A stretch of 64,000 nt of DNA from Solanum dulcamara (GCF_947179165.1 NC_077242.1:39998097-40062096); one strand, 5' to 3'; positions 24,150 to 36,953 are shown, counted from the first letter of the stretch. Numbers and translations: made by a program. Notes: generated by a model not told the origin, from the sequence alone.

Positions 24150-24161
24150 TGGTATCAGAGC
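24150..24161 (+). promoter_or_regulatory. Primer-binding site of copia element
   Basis: TGGTATCAGAGC, directly after the LTR end, complementary to initiator tRNA-Met. Confidence 0.95.
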
Positions 24162-24276
24162 ATTTGGTAAGTTTCTAGAACTGGAAACCGAGAAGTGCAG
24201 GTGCTCGTCTTGAAAGGAGTTTGAGTCGCAGTAAATTTTCAGCATTTCAGCATTCTCAGCTTTCGAAGAAAGTTCA

Positions 24277-25443
24277 ATGGTGAATCTAGGTGAAGCTGGT
24301 GAAGCTGCAACTGGAAGACTAGGCGCTGAGAATTTCAACTCAAACACAGCAGCATTTGAGTTGGTAATACCAAACATTGATCACAATCATCCTCTCTTCT
24401 TCCATCAAAATGATACTCCAGGTAGCTCATTAATTTTTCTTCAACTAGTTGGTTCAGAGAACTACGCGATCTGGAGTAGATCAGTGAGAATTGGATTAAT
24501 AGGCAAGAGTAAACTTGGATTCATTGATGGTAGATATCCTAAGTCTAAGTTTGGACCTGAGTTGTCTGATGCTTGGGAGAAGTGTAATGCTGTAATCCTC
24601 TCTTGGATTATGAATGCAGTTCGACCAGGATTGCTGGGAACTGTGGTGTATGGAGGAGATGCACACAAGGTCTGGTGTGATCTAAAGGAAAGGTTTGACA
24701 AGATAAATGGAGCTCATGTGTATCAACTCCATAAAGAAATTCATGGTCTAAGTCATGGAACCATGTCAATTTCAGATTACTATACAAAACTCAAAAGTTT
24801 GTGGAATGAATATGATTCAATTATGCCTTGTCCATGTTGTTCATGCCCTGAGTCTAAGAAGTTTCAAGATCACTATGAGTATCAAAGGTTACTAGAGTTC
24901 CTAATGGGACTAAATGAAACCTACTCTGCAGTTAGAGGACAGATTTTGATGCAGTCTCCAACTCCAACTCTTAACAAAGCCTTCTCTCTTGTCATGGATC
25001 ATGAAAGTCAAAGGAACATAGCACACACTAACTATGAATCACCCCTGCCTAAACTGATGGAAAGTACTGCATTATTTAGCCAAAAAGAGAGTGGTCATAG
25101 TGTTGGTAATGGGAACTCTGGTCATCAATCTGGTGGAGGTGGTGGTAATCCAATTAGAAGTCACTATGAAGCTCAGTTCAATTCTCAGAAACTACAAAAG
25201 CCTGTTATTACCTGTGAGGTGTGTGGCTACAGAGGTCACACTAAGGAGCAATGCTTCAAAGTCAAGGATATCCAGTTGGCTGGAGATCCAAGAAGAAAAC
25301 TAGTAGTTCTACACCTAGCTCTAGTTCCTTTGCTAATCAAGTTACAGTTGCTCAAAGTGCAGGCTTATCACACAATGAAGAACCTAGTGCAGCATACAAG
25401 TCACATGCAGCTTTCTTCACAAAAGAACAATATCAGCAAATAA
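24277..25443 (+). pseudogene. Copia gag with zinc knuckle, frameshifted at its end
   Basis: The frame opens with ATG at 24277, 116 bp after the primer-binding site. Residues about 45-230 form the plant copia gag domain (QLVGSENYAIWSRSVRIGL, then a long helical part with WCDLKERFDK). A CCHC zinc knuckle CEVCGYRGHTKEQC lies at about residues 313-326. Just after the knuckle, near 25262-25275, a one-base frameshift throws the frame into unrelated residues, and the proper frame continues in 25251-26390. In an intact element Gag packages the RNA and joins the polyprotein without a stop. Confidence 0.9.
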
Positions 25444-26390
25444 TGCAGTTACTAACTAAAGGCAGTGACACTGATGGAGAGCATTCAGCCAAAGCAGCCA
25501 CAGCAGGTAGAGTTTTGTCAACACTAGTATTCAAATATGTAAATAAGGAGTGGATAGTTGACACAGGAGCCACTAACCATATGACATCTCAGCTGTCATC
25601 ACTAGAAAATTATACCTCAGTGTCTAAGCCTAAAAGAAGGCATGTACTACTACCAACAGGAAATGTTGCATTAGTGTCTCATGTTGGCAGCACAAAAGTC
25701 TTTAGAGATCAAGTTATTGACAATGTTCTCTTTGTTCCTGATTTCAAATGCAACCTATTATCTGTGTCACAACTAACTAAGGAGCTTCAATGCATGGCAT
25801 CCTTCTTTCCTGATTTTTGTGTCTTTCAGGATCTCTACAGTGGACAGGTCAAGGGGATTGGTAGAGAAGATGAAGGACTCTACATCCTCAAAGAAGGCTT
25901 TCACCATATTGATTCTACTCAGAGGAGATGCAGTACCTCTACTGCTCAAGTGTCTTCTACTACTAGTGCTGTATATGGTAGTAGTTCTGAGTTAAGTACA
26001 CTGTGGCATAGCAGGTTAGGACATGCTCCTATTGATGTAATAAGAAGGTCCCCTAGTCTCTCAGGAGTAGATATCTCTAACAGCTCACCTTGTACAGTGT
26101 GTCCATTAGCAAAACAAACAAAAGTTCCTTTTCCTGTAAGCATTCACACTTCAAAGGCACTCTTTGACTTGGTGCATTGTGATGTTTGGGGACCATATAG
26201 AGTACCTACTCATAATGGAATGAAATACTTTGTTACTGTAGTGGATGACTACTCCATATTCACTTGGCTATTTCTTCTCACAGCTAAATCTGATACTATA
26301 GTTGTGATTAGACATTTTTTGCTCAAATCCATAATCAGTTTTCAACTTGTGTCAAAGTGCTTAGAACTGATAATGGAACTGAATTCATGA
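25251..26390 (+). pseudogene. Copia protease and integrase N-terminal half
   Basis: The protease site is WIVDTGATNHMT at about 25552-25587. The integrase zinc-binding module (WHSRLGH, then CTVCPLAK) lies at 26005-26120. The first catalytic Asp is in LFDLVHCDVWGPY. At about 26312-26320, in a run of six T, a one-base insertion shifts the frame and the rest of integrase continues in 26357-27586. The upstream overlap at 25251 comes from the first frameshift, so its ATG is not a real start. Confidence 0.9.
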
Positions 26391-27586
26391 GCACAGCCTT
26401 TCAGTCCATGCTGTCAACTCTGGGAATATGTCATCAAACCACATGTGTTTACACTCCTCAGCAAAATGGTGTAGTAGAAAGGAAGCACAGAACTATCTTA
26501 AACATGGCAAGAGCCTTGAGGTTTCAGGCATCAGTACCCTTACAATTTTGGGGAGAATGTGTTACCACATCTGTCTATATCCTTAATCGACTTCCATCTA
26601 AACTGTTGTCTTATAAGTCTCCCTTTGAGATACTGTATCAACATCCTCCATCCCTCTCTCATATCAAAATTTTTGGTTGCCTATGTTATGCTACTTGTCC
26701 AGCCATCACTGATAAGTTCTCTCCTAGAGCTATACCTGCTGTGCTTATGGGATACTCCTTGTCTCAAAAGGGATATATCATGTATGATCTACATACTAAG
26801 TCCTTCTTTATGAACAGGCATGTTGTGTTCAAAGAAGACATGTTCCCTTTTAAAGACTTTGAAACCTCATCCAATCCCATCTTTCCTGTCTTAACTCTAG
26901 TACAACCTGATAATGATCTTCCACCTACTAGCCTGTCACCTGATGATCCTCCTCAAGACTCTCAGCTACCAATTACTCCTGAAATCCATTCTCCACTTCC
27001 ATCTCCCACAGCAGCTCCTACCAGAAGGTTCTCCAGATCAACCAAACCTCCTATCTGGCTTCAGGACTTTGTTACTAAGTCCAAAAGCCACTCTTGTCTG
27101 TTTCCAGTTTCTGACTTTGTTAGCTACATACATTTGTCTTCATCTTACAGCTCCTGCATCAAGACATTCTCAGCTATCTCCGAGCTCTCTTCTTATCATG
27201 AAGCTGCTCTTGACCCTCAGTGGATCCATGCCATGCAGCAGGAAATAGATGCCTTGATGGACAACAACACTTGGAGTCTGATGGATCTTCCTCCTGGTAA
27301 GAAGCCTATTGGTTGTAGATGGATCTACAAAGTAAAATATAAATCTACAGGTGAAGTGGAGAGGTATAAGGCCAGGCTAGTTGCTAAGGGGTATAGCCAA
27401 CAAGAGGGGCTTGATTATGGGGAAACTTTCAGCCCTGTGGCTAAAATGGTTACTGTGAGATCCATTATTGCACTTGCTGCTTCAAAGGGTTGGCTCATCC
27501 ATCATATGGATGTTCACAATGCCTTCCTTAATGGTGATTTGTTAGAGGATGTCTACATGACCATTCCTCCTGGGTTTGCTAGATAG
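26357..27586 (+). pseudogene. Copia integrase C-terminal half and start of RT
   Basis: It begins in integrase with the second catalytic Asp (RTDNGTEF) and the Glu ([10 protein letters not shown]), and continues through FGCLCYA and a Pro/Ser-rich linker (about 26900-27040) into [42 protein letters not shown] and [12 protein letters not shown] at 27584-27586 interrupts the frame within RT and the same frame continues beyond it. Confidence 0.92.
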
Positions 27587-28759
27587 CGGGAGAACACTAA
27601 AGTCTGCAAACTTCACAAGTCTCTATATGGCCTCAAACAAGCACTAAGGCAGTGGAACTTTAAGCTAACACAGTCTTTACTTAGGCTGAGATTCCATCAA
27701 AGTCACTATGATTACTCACTCTTCACTAGACATGATAAGCATGATATACTTATTGTGCTGGTATATGTAGATGATCTTTTGATCACTGGTAGTAACCAGG
27801 ACATCATCAGAGACACCAGAAAAGACCTACAGAAGGAGTTCAAGATGAAGGATCTAGGAGAGCTCAAATTCTTCCTAGGGATTGAATGTGCCAGATCAAG
27901 CAAAGGGATCCACATGTCTCAAAGGAAATATGCTCTTGAATTAATAGCTGAGTGTGGTCTAGGGGGAGCTAAACCTGCAGCAACTCCCTTGGAACAGAAT
28001 CAGAAGCTTATATCTGCACAATATGATGAGTGTGTTGGAGGTGCAGGTAATGAGGGACATGAAGATCACAAACTTCAGGATCCCAGCAGGTACCAAAGAC
28101 TGGTAGGAAGACTTCTATATCTGACCATGACTAGACCTGATTTAGCCTTCTCAGTTCAGGTTCTGAGTCAGTTCATGCAGTTCCCCAAAGAGTCTCACAT
28201 GGAAGCTGCATTGAGAGTGGTTAGGTACATAAAAGAAGCCCCTGGTCTTGGACTACTAATGCCAGTAGAAGACACCAACAAGCTTCTAGCCTACTGTGAC
28301 TCAAATTAAGGAAGCTGCCTAGAAACAAGAAGATCTGTAACTGGCTACTTGGTCAAGCTTGGTGGAGCCCTGATATCCTGGAAATCTAAGAAACAGGAGA
28401 CTGTATCCAGAAGCTCAGCTGAAGCTGAGTTTAGAAGCATGGCTCACTGTGCTGCTGAAGTTACATGGCTTGTAGGGCTGTTTGAAGAACTTGGCATACA
28501 CATTGAGCTTCCTATAACTATGGTGTGTGACAGCAAATCAGCTATTCAAATTGCTGCCAATCCTATCTTCCATGAAAGAACCAAACACATAGACATCGAT
28601 TGCCATTTTGTAAGAGAAAAGATCAACCAAGGTATGCTGAAAACAGAATTCACACACACGAAGGATCAACTAGCCGACTTGCTCACCAAGAGTCTTGGCA
28701 AGGGCCAACATCAACTTCTGGTGAAGGAGCTTGGAGTCATGAACTTGTTCAAACCATGA
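27587..28759 (+). pseudogene. Copia RT C-terminal part and RNase H
   Basis: It continues the frame after the TAG: KVCKLHKSLYGLKQA, then the catalytic YVDDLLITGS at 27764-27793 and LKFFLGIE. RNase H follows with AYCDSN, SSAEAEFRSM, VCDSKSAIQIA and FHERTKHIDIDCHFVRE. TAA at 28307-28309 lies right after the first RNase H Asp. The true end is TGA at 28757-28759, 13 bp before the 3' LTR. Confidence 0.92.
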
Positions 28760-28760
28760 G

Positions 28761-28772
28761 CTTGAGGGGGAG
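28761..28772 (+). promoter_or_regulatory. Polypurine tract of copia element
   Basis: 'cttgagggggag' immediately before the 3' LTR start TGTTAACC; it primes plus-strand DNA synthesis in LTR retrotransposons. Confidence 0.9.
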
Positions 28773-29154
28773 TGTTAACCATATGCAAGCTACCATGGTT
28801 AATAGTTTGTTAGATATGGTTAATAGTTTGTTAGAAGTTAGTTGAAGTTAGTTGAAGTTTGTTAGAGGTTAGTTGTAGGTTGATAGTGACTTGTAACTAA
28901 CTAATCTAACTCTATAAATACAACTCACTCACACCACATGAAAGGTGAGAGTGTATGCATAATGTGATTATTTTGGATAGCAATGTAATCTTCTCTCTTC
29001 TTCTCTTCTTCTCTTCTTCTCTGCAACTTTCTCTGTTTTGCTTTCTTCTGCTGCACCTGCAGCTTATCTCTTCTTTGACTTCCATTATTCTTTCTCATCT
29101 AACTCATCTTGACTCATATAGTCGTCTAACAAGACTCCATCACCGAAGTTATCA
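28773..29154 (+). repeat. 3' LTR of copia element
   Basis: 382 bp. It is identical to the 5' LTR except about six substitutions and one additional 8-bp 'ttcttctc' unit near 29000. The frame at 28955-29269 runs through the LTR into flanking DNA and is not a gene. Confidence 0.95.
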
Positions 29155-29545
29155 GGAGTCCTCTTTAAAATCATCCGTTCGTAACCCAGCAGATAAAGTA
29201 CATTACATAATTCAGGGATTGGCGACTTACCCATTCAATAACTTTGACACTGGACGTTCCCAAAATTAGGGATTGAGGAAGGGAAAAAACCGAAGATTTC
29301 ACATGATACTTTTATCAATCTGATTTATTTTGTACCTTTCATTCAATGAGAAAATGGGTCAAATTCTACATGATCAAACCTATGGGACTTAAGGAATGAT
29401 ATAAAAAAAAGAGAGGAAAAATATTCATATTAAATAAATATGAAGTAGAAGAACCCAGATTCCAAATGAACAAATTCAAATTGAAAAGAATCTTCTTTAT
29501 TCTTGAAGAATGAGGGGCAAAGGGTCAGATTTCTTTTTTGTTTAA

Positions 29546-29737
<192 letters not shown>

Positions 29738-30340
29738 ATCTTATTCCTACTTCTGCAGCTATAGGTTTGGTGGTGCTGAAAGAAGGTAGCAAAATCCAAT
29801 GCTTATATTTCGAACCTTATTTCTTTTTGTGTATGTGATTGATAGAATTTTTATTTTAGTTTTAGTGTACTTAAAAAATAAAAGCATTACCATATACTGA
29901 TAAGTGATAAGTGATAATGATTGATTAGGTTCATATCTATTAATTTATGAATTGATATACTCATGGTATTATCATGATTTTTCATAAATCACCAAATATC
30001 GACTATTATTTGAATCTTTTATAATGACACACATACTATATATGTAACACACGTATACTCAACTAATCTCTATATTAAAAAACATGAAAATCTTAAAAAA
30101 TGTTAATTAAATTTTTTGTCCTTCATTAAAATACTCTATTTAGACAATATCGTCTTTTTCTATTTTCTAAATTATTATTATATTTATTATATTAAATTGT
30201 ATAGTCACGTAATAAGTAGAAGGAATCCTAAAATAATTAGACAATAAAATTGTTTACGTGAAGGAGGAGAAATCCTAAAATAATTAATATGACTCCTAAT
30301 TATCTGAAAAAGTTAGTGACAATTTTTGGTTTAATTTTTA

Positions 30341-30698
30341 GAGAAGTATCAAAAATACCCTTGAACTTTGCATGGATTATTTGTTTTGTCCCTGACCTAT
30401 TAACAGGTTTAAAAACACCAACTAAGCTTAAATACACTTCTCTCATTTCATATACAAAAATGTGTCATTCACGCGCTACACATGAATTTTTTAGCTGATG
30501 TGACATATATATAATTAAAAAAAAGAAAAAAGTATTAAAAACACTCCTGAACTTGGCGTGGATTATTAGTTTTGTCCCTGGACTATTGATAGGCTTAAAA
30601 ACACCCCTCAACTTGACGAACTTAGTTTAAATACGCCCCTCCCATTTCATACACAAAAAATGTGTCATTCACATGCTACATGTGGATTTTTTAATTGA

Positions 30699-30757
<59 letters not shown>

Positions 30758-31914
30758 CAAAAAATAAATATAGAGGGATTTTGTTATTTCTTTAATTAAA
30801 ACATAAATTAAAATTAAAAAAATAAAAGAAAGGGTTTTGTTATTCTAAAGTTCAGCAACGAGTCTTTCAGTTTCCACCTCTCTTCTCCACCAAAGCTTTT
30901 CTCCAATGTCACAGCATAACCCTTCGATTTTCATGGAAATTGAAGGGTTTTAACCTAGAAAACGTTGGTTAAAGTACTAATAACTATATGCTTTGTTATT
31001 TCTTTATTTTGTTAGGGTTTTGTTCGCATTTTTATTTATTGATTAAATTTCGATTTGAATTTTTTTAGGGCTTTGTTTGCTTCCATATTTTTTTCATCTT
31101 GTTAAGCATCGTCTTTAAGGTTAATATCTTCTTCGATTAGGATTTGCAACAAGCTTGAGCATTCAACTGTAAGAAATTGAATTGCGGAACATTAATGACC
31201 AAGTTTAATACATAAAATAAATCCGACCAAAAAAAACTAATTCATACCTTATAGTTTTTACAACCCAAAATCTTCTTCCGGGATTGTCATCCGGCCATGA
31301 AATTCTTAATATTGCCGGAAATCCACATCGACAAAAAAAGTCATGAACACAATCAGAGGAGAAAGAATATTATAGCTATGAAATTCAGCAATTAAAAAAG
31401 ACAATAAAAAAATGGATCTTGTTTGGAGGTCTGTGTTAATGGAGGAGAAATTAAATAGGAAGAAGAATGGTAATAGCCGTTGGTAATTAAATATTGAAAG
31501 GGATTTTCTTTTTTAAAAAAATAAGGTTGATGTGGCTTGTTTTACCCTTTCACGCGCTTAAATAAATTGTAGGCACTTGCTATGCCATGTGGCTTGGGAG
31601 GGTTGTATTTACGTTTAGTTCATCAAGTTGAGGGGTATTTTTAAGCTTGTCAACAGTTCAGGGACGGAACCAATAATTCGCACCAAGTTCGGAGGTGTTT
31701 CTAATACTTCTCTCAAAAAACAAATAAGGCGGATGTGGCTTTTTTACCCTTTCTCGCGCTTAAATAAATTGCAGGCACTTGCTATGCCATGTGGCATGAG
31801 AGGGTGTATTTAAGCTTAGTATGTCAAGTTGATGGATGTTTTTAATCTTGTCAATAGTTTAGGGACGAAACCAATAATCCGCGCCAAGTTAAGGGTGTTT
31901 TTAATACTTCTCTC
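30341..31914. mobile_element. TIR element with tandemly doubled ends (Mutator-like MITE, possibly gene-carrying)
   Basis: The left end 'gagaagtatcaaaaataccc' is the inverse of the right end near 31890-31914. The similarity runs over more than 150 bp, including 'ggattattrgttttgtccctg'. On each side the terminal block is present twice: left at 30341-30500 and 30523-30690, right at 31500-31720 and 31722-31914. Long TIRs suggest a Mutator-like group. I could not define a clean 9-bp TSD. The interior, 30770-31480, has T-rich leader-like sequence and GC-richer patches (31265-31330) that look unlike the flanks. Frames at 30289-30498 and 31628-31813 are in the repeats. Confidence 0.6.
30699..30754. 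repeat. (AT)n microsatellite in the TIR element
   Basis: About 28 AT units adjoin the inner left terminal repeat. Confidence 0.9.
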
Positions 31915-32361
31915 TTTTACTTATTTATAAAAAGTAAGAACTCTTAATATTTAGTACTTTAAAATTGAGAAAAATTTAACTTCTTACATCTCTCCTTAAT
32001 ATTGTAATAATCAGTTAACTTTTTGTAGAGAATTATATGATATAAATAGGAGTCAATGGAAGTTAAAGTTAGGAATGAAAAAGGAATTAAATACATCTCC
32101 TAGAAAATTACGTTTTCGCATGGGGTAACACTATATAAGAACTATGAATGGGTGCAGATGACCACACTTTCGGTTAAAAGTGTTAAATCTACATGTTCTC
32201 CTTTAGTGTTGTTTGTTTACTAAGGCTGCTTCTTTGCTGGTATTTTTATATCTGTTTTTATTTGTGTAATTCCAAATTATTGGGATAATGTTTTTTGTAG
32301 AATTTTTGTGACATGTAACAAATTTTGATTGTCATCTCTGGTTTAGGCATATAGAGATGAT
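31915..32361. other. H4 internal DNA, no gene seen
   Basis: The AT-rich 'cttaatatttagtactttaaaattga' resembles H2 at 6500-6540. No coding region. It ends with ATGAT (32357-32361), the TSD of the Tat element. Confidence 0.4.
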
Positions 32362-33171
32362 TGTAAACATTAAAATTATATTGGATTTAAATCTATAAAT
32401 TAAATTGGACTATATTAAATTCAAGAAAATAATTCAAACGATGTGGCAATTCAAGTCAAATTAAATGAGCCATTAGAATCATGTCATATGCCAAAATTAT
32501 GTAGCAATTCAAGTCAAATTAAATAAGCCACTAAAATCATGCCACATGTTGAAGTTATGTGGCAATCTAAGTCAAATTAAATGAGCCACTAGAATAATGT
32601 CACGTGTATATGTAACATGTTCTGACCAATCAAATTAAAATTCTTCACCAAAGAAATCTGATTGGTCAGTTCAAATCAATCAATCAAATCACACCCTCAT
32701 ACCACTCCCTACAACTATAAATAGGGGTCCTCATTATTCTCAATTTTTTTTTTGAAAGAACAAGAAGCAAGAAGAGAGCTCGTGGATCAAATGTCGCAAA
32801 TTATCTACAAAGCTACAAAGTTCAAGTAATCAAATTCAAGTTCAAGTTCAAGATCAAGAACGAAGGCAAATACCAAAAAATTCGAGATCAAGTTACTTGT
32901 TCATACTTTATTACTCGTCATAACCGTACAAGTATTCGTGATGAGTAATTCAAATTCAAATTTGAAGACGAAGATTCAAGATCAAGCTATTCAAGCCCTT
33001 GATTCTAAATCAAATTCAAGTTTAACATATTCCATTTTATTTGAAGAATCAGAGGATTGTCATATAGATTGTAACACGCACTACATTTTGAAACCAAATA
33101 TTACTCTTTGTTACTCTAATTTTTTGGTCTTGATTATTTATTTTTCTTGGTTCGAAAATTTGTTTTTTATA
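32362..33171 (+). repeat. 5' LTR of the Tat element
   Basis: It starts TGTAAACATT. 32430-32600 has three 58-bp units with 'caagtcaaattaaatgagccac'. CCAAT-type motifs (32625-32690) precede a TATAAATA box (32716-32723). The end is placed by alignment to the 3' LTR and the TSD; the terminal CA is not preserved. Confidence 0.85.
32716..32723 (+). promoter_or_regulatory. TATA box of Tat 5' LTR
   Basis: TATAAATA followed by 'ggggtcctcattattctc'. The same box is at 43849-43856 in the 3' LTR. Direct-repeat 'gaccaatcaaa' and 'gattggtcag' motifs lie 30-90 bp upstream. Confidence 0.75.
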
Positions 33172-33176
33172 AATTT

Positions 33177-33194
33177 TGGTACGCCCAATGGGAC
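33177..33194 (+). promoter_or_regulatory. Primer-binding site of the Tat element
   Basis: TGGTACGCCCAATGGGAC, five bases after the LTR. It begins with TGG, as complements of tRNA CCA ends do, and is not the tRNA-Met type used by the other elements here. I do not assign the tRNA. Confidence 0.6.
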
Positions 33195-33247
33195 AATCTC
33201 TACCTCTCATCTATTTACATCGATCATCAAACCTCAAGAATACTTAA

Positions 33248-35110
33248 ATGGCATCTATGAAGTTTGACTCCAGGACTATTGTTGCTAATGCTATTAATTC
33301 CAAGTTTTTCTCTGAGGTGGAGAACATACTGGATGCTATTAGGGGAAGTTTAGGACCCATCACTAGGAACAGAGAAAACTTGCTAGGACAACAAGCACTT
33401 CAAGTGCTGTCTGTATCAATTCCTATTTTTGATCTTCCATCTCCAAAGGGGGAAAATTCTTTTCGAATGAATTGGAAGAAGGAGAGAATATAACTCATAT
33501 TGTTGGAAGACGTTGGCTCGACTTAGTTCTTTTAAAACAAGGAATTATATTATTCAAGATGAAGATGATGTCTTAATCACTAGATCTGCCCCAATCACTC
33601 CACGTAACTTATTTCAAACAAATTTCAATTTGAGAAAAAATTCGTGCTTTACTCCATTATCCATAATGGTTATCCAAGCGATGATGTCTAATGCCTCAAC
33701 TGTTGAAGAACAATTGGCGAGTTTCACAAAGATAATTGAAGGTCTAACAAAATATATATAAGATCATGATAATCGAATTATCAAATTAACAGACAGAGTT
33801 GAAAATATTATGGAGGGGGACTCAAGTCATGCACCTGGAAAACATCCCATGATACAAGAAAAAGGAGATTCAATTACAAAGCAAATAAATATGGGTGATA
33901 AGCTGCAAGTATCCGCTGAAGGAGGAATTTTCATTCATCAACTGAAGGAATTTATAATGGAAACTATTAAAGATAAGTATGACGTGTCTTCAAAGTCATC
34001 ATTTACGTATGCAAAGCGATACACTTTAAAAATCGATGTTTTGAAGATGCCTGCAAGTTATCAACCTCCAAAATTTTAACAATTTGATGGAAAGAGAAAT
34101 CCAAAGCAACACATTGCCCATTTTGTTGAAACTTGCAATAATGCTGGAACATATGGAGATTATCTAGTCAAACAATTTGTGTGCCCCTTACAAGGAAATG
34201 CCTTTGATTAGTATATGGATATCGACGCTAGATCTATTGATAGTTGGGAACAACTTGAGCATGAATTTCTCAATCATTTCTATAGCACAAAGCATACTGT
34301 GAGCATAGTTGAACTCATACACGTCAATGGGAAGATGAACATGTCATTGAGTTCATCAACCGATGGAGAAATGCAAGCCTCAATTGTAAGGATAGACTTA
34401 ATAAAACTTCCGGAATAGAAATGTGTATTCAAGGAATGCGTTAGGACTTTATTATATCCTATAGGGTATTAAACCCAAATTATTTGAGGAACTAGACACA
34501 CGTGCTCATGATATGGAGTTGAGCATGTCTGTAAGCGGGATTGAAGGACCACTTATTTATGAGCCTCGCAAGGGAAAAGATAAAATAGAGGTAAAGAAAG
34601 GAGGAAAATCGACACCTAAGTTTGGAAATAAAGAGTTGATGAATGTTAATGCCGTGCCTTTGAAAGTGGCTACAAATCTAAGCAAGAATCAAAGAGTGAA
34701 GACACGAATTTTTAGAATAATGCTGGTAGTAAGCTGACTTTGAAGGAAATGCAGGCAAAAGAGTATCCTTTCTTGGACTCAGATATCCCAGCAATTTTGA
34801 AGAGCTTTTGGCATTAAAACTCTTTGAGCTACCTGAAATGAAGCGTCCAGATGAGGCTGGGAGGACTAATGGTCTAAATTACTATAAATATCACTGTTTG
34901 ATGGGCCATCCTATTGAAAAGTGTTTTATCTTTAAGGAAAAGATCATGGACTTGGCCCGTGAAGGAAAGATATTGCTTGAAGACGAGAAGGAGAGTTCAA
35001 ATCAAGTCTCTGTCACTTTTGGTTCACTCGACCCCATAGTTCTTTGCAACTTTGTTGAAATACATAATGGTGGTGATGTTCTAGCCACATCACCACAAAA
35101 AAATGATTAA
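33248..35110 (+). pseudogene. Gag of the Tat element, broken into many frames
   Basis: Pieces are open at 33248-33493, 33513-33761, 33810-34079, 34215-34418, 34513-34737 and 34808-35110. The retrotransposon gag core is clear at about 34000-34420: RYTLKIDVLKMP, YQPPKF, stop, FDGKRNPKQHIAHFVETCNN and SIDSWEQLEHEFLNHFYS. 34880-34920 has YYKYHCLMGHPIEKCF, a knuckle-like CXXXGHXXXXC pattern. The ATG at 33248 lies 54 bp from the primer-binding site and is the likely original start. Damage includes stops where Trp and Gln codons are expected. Confidence 0.85.
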
Positions 35111-35501
35111 ATTTGGTGACTTTAAACCGATAGATGTTAACGCATCATCGCTCATTCCTTTGATGGATGAAGTAATAGGGAAAGATAAACCTCTAGAGGA
35201 AAACCAATCTTGTGATGCTTATACTAATGATGAAGGATGGATTTTAGTGACACGATGAAGATGTTGTAAAACGAGCTTGCAAAGAGAGCCAAGTAAACAA
35301 GTGACAAGAGCAAAGATGAAGAAACTACCTAAAACTCAAAGGGTAAAGAAGAATGTGAAGAAGTCAAGAGTTGGGGGGAATTACTATCAAAAGCAATGTT
35401 CTCCAGTGACATTAGATGAATTCTTGTCAAATTAGTTCCGTAAAAAGATTTCTCATTGTGACACCAAGGCCTCGTGTTATAACATTGATAAAGAAGATAC
35501 A

Positions 35502-36300
35502 ATGAGAGAAGTCTCATCGCCATCATTACTTCTATCACATGAAGGCCCTATGAAGTCTCACTCTGAAGAAGTGGACACTTGTGATGCGATGTTTACAATC
35601 ACTAAAGATAATCTTTTATTAGGTGAAGTGTTGCATAATCATCCTTTATACATGGTAGGTTTTGTGAGTAGACATAAAGTAAATAGGATCATGGTCGATG
35701 ATGGATCTGGGGTTAATATTCTCCCTATTCGTACTGTGAAAGAACTTGGAATCCCGATAAATGAACTGTCTGAAAGTCGTCTGATGATTGAAGAATTTAA
35801 CCTAGGGGCAAAGAGCCATTGGTGCTGTCAAATTAGATATAACGATGGGAGATAGGCATTCTAGTGCATGGATACATGTTATTGACTCAAAGACCTCGTA
35901 TAATATCTTGTTAGGAAGGCCATGGATATGTGAGAAAAAAGTGGTACCTTCCACCTACCACCAATGGTTCAAATACTTTGAAGATAGGGTTCAAAAGAAG
36001 GGAGTTGCTGATGATGAACGTTTCACCGAGACAGAAGCGCACTTTGCTGATGCAAAATTCTACTTAAAGAATCATGTTTTAAAAGAAGGCAAAGTTGATA
36101 ATGCGATACCTGCTGATGTCACAAAAATGGTTGATGTAGCACCTGATAATGCGAGGGTTATAATTAAAAAGAATAAAATGCTTTCAGATATGAGTAAAGT
36201 ACCTAAGACAAGTGAAGCATCTTTAAGTAAGAGAATGATTCCTATTTCTCACTATGTCCCAAAGACAAACAAGGTCAAGATCCCACCCTCTAAGTTGTAG
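35502..36300 (+). pseudogene. Protease region of the Tat element
   Basis: The first frame (35502-35855) contains IMVDDGSGVNILP, which aligns with the retropepsin D-[ST/G]-G site but has Asp-Asp-Gly instead of the usual Asp-Ser/Thr-Gly. A frameshift near 35845 leads to the second frame with SYNILLGRPWI, the conserved end of the protease fold, and a charged linker follows. Between 36300 and 36953 the pol linker continues with stops. Confidence 0.8.
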
Positions 36301-36953
36301 AGTAGCAAGTTGACATTTCCTATTAAGCAAATTGATGCAATCAAATCACCTTTAAAAATGATAGAAGGATTTGTCAGACCATTGAATCATGATTCATATG
36401 AATCACTTCCTAAATAGCGTATAAATGAGGGTTTTGACACAAATGCATATAAGTTGTTGGTGAAAGCAGGATACAATCCCAAAGAAGCTTTTAAAGTAGG
36501 TAATCTTCCAAATGAAGTTATTGAAAAGGTAAATCATGGCCTAAATCCAACTTAAAGGATGATGATAAAGGGTATGTTGTCAAGCAATTGCGCGAAGGCT
36601 TGGGTTACAAACAACCGTCGCTAGTTTGAATCTCTATAAAAAGGATGAGCATCAACTATATTACCCCTGTGGAAGAACCTATGATATTCAACAAGAAGCC
36701 TTTTGTGTTTGATCGACTTAGTGGTATGACTCTTAACATTTCTGTATTTGATCAGCTAATCGAATAAACTCCAAAAACTTTAGTGTTTGACCGATTGGGA
36801 CCAATGAAGAAGAAATACAAGCGCCAAGGATATTATAAAATAATGGAAGAATAGGTACATGCTCGAGAGCATAATTCACCCAAGAATTGTCCCATTTTGA
36901 TTCCTTCTAGAATGAGGCGAGAAACAAAACTTGTTGTGTCATAGGGAGATGTC

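Larger units (their letters stand above)
23771..29159 (+). mobile_element. Complete Ty1/copia element with TSD GGAGT
   Basis: GGAGT occurs at 23771-23775 and 29155-29159. LTRs of 374 and 382 bp begin TGTTAACC and end TTATCA. They differ by about six substitutions and one 8-bp unit. A tRNA-Met primer-binding site, gag, protease, integrase, RT, RNase H and a polypurine tract follow in copia order (integrase before RT). Two frameshifts and two in-frame stops break the single long frame. The insertion is fairly recent and only lightly damaged. Lineage is not certain; short LTRs would suit an Ale/Retrofit-like group. Confidence 0.95.

Noticed and set aside
24147..24377. Minus-strand 76-aa frame over the copia gag start
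   Set aside because: Shadow of gag in the antisense frame; no domain.
28955..29269. 104-aa frame running out of the copia 3' LTR
   Set aside because: Starts inside the LTR and crosses its end into flanking DNA; no domain.
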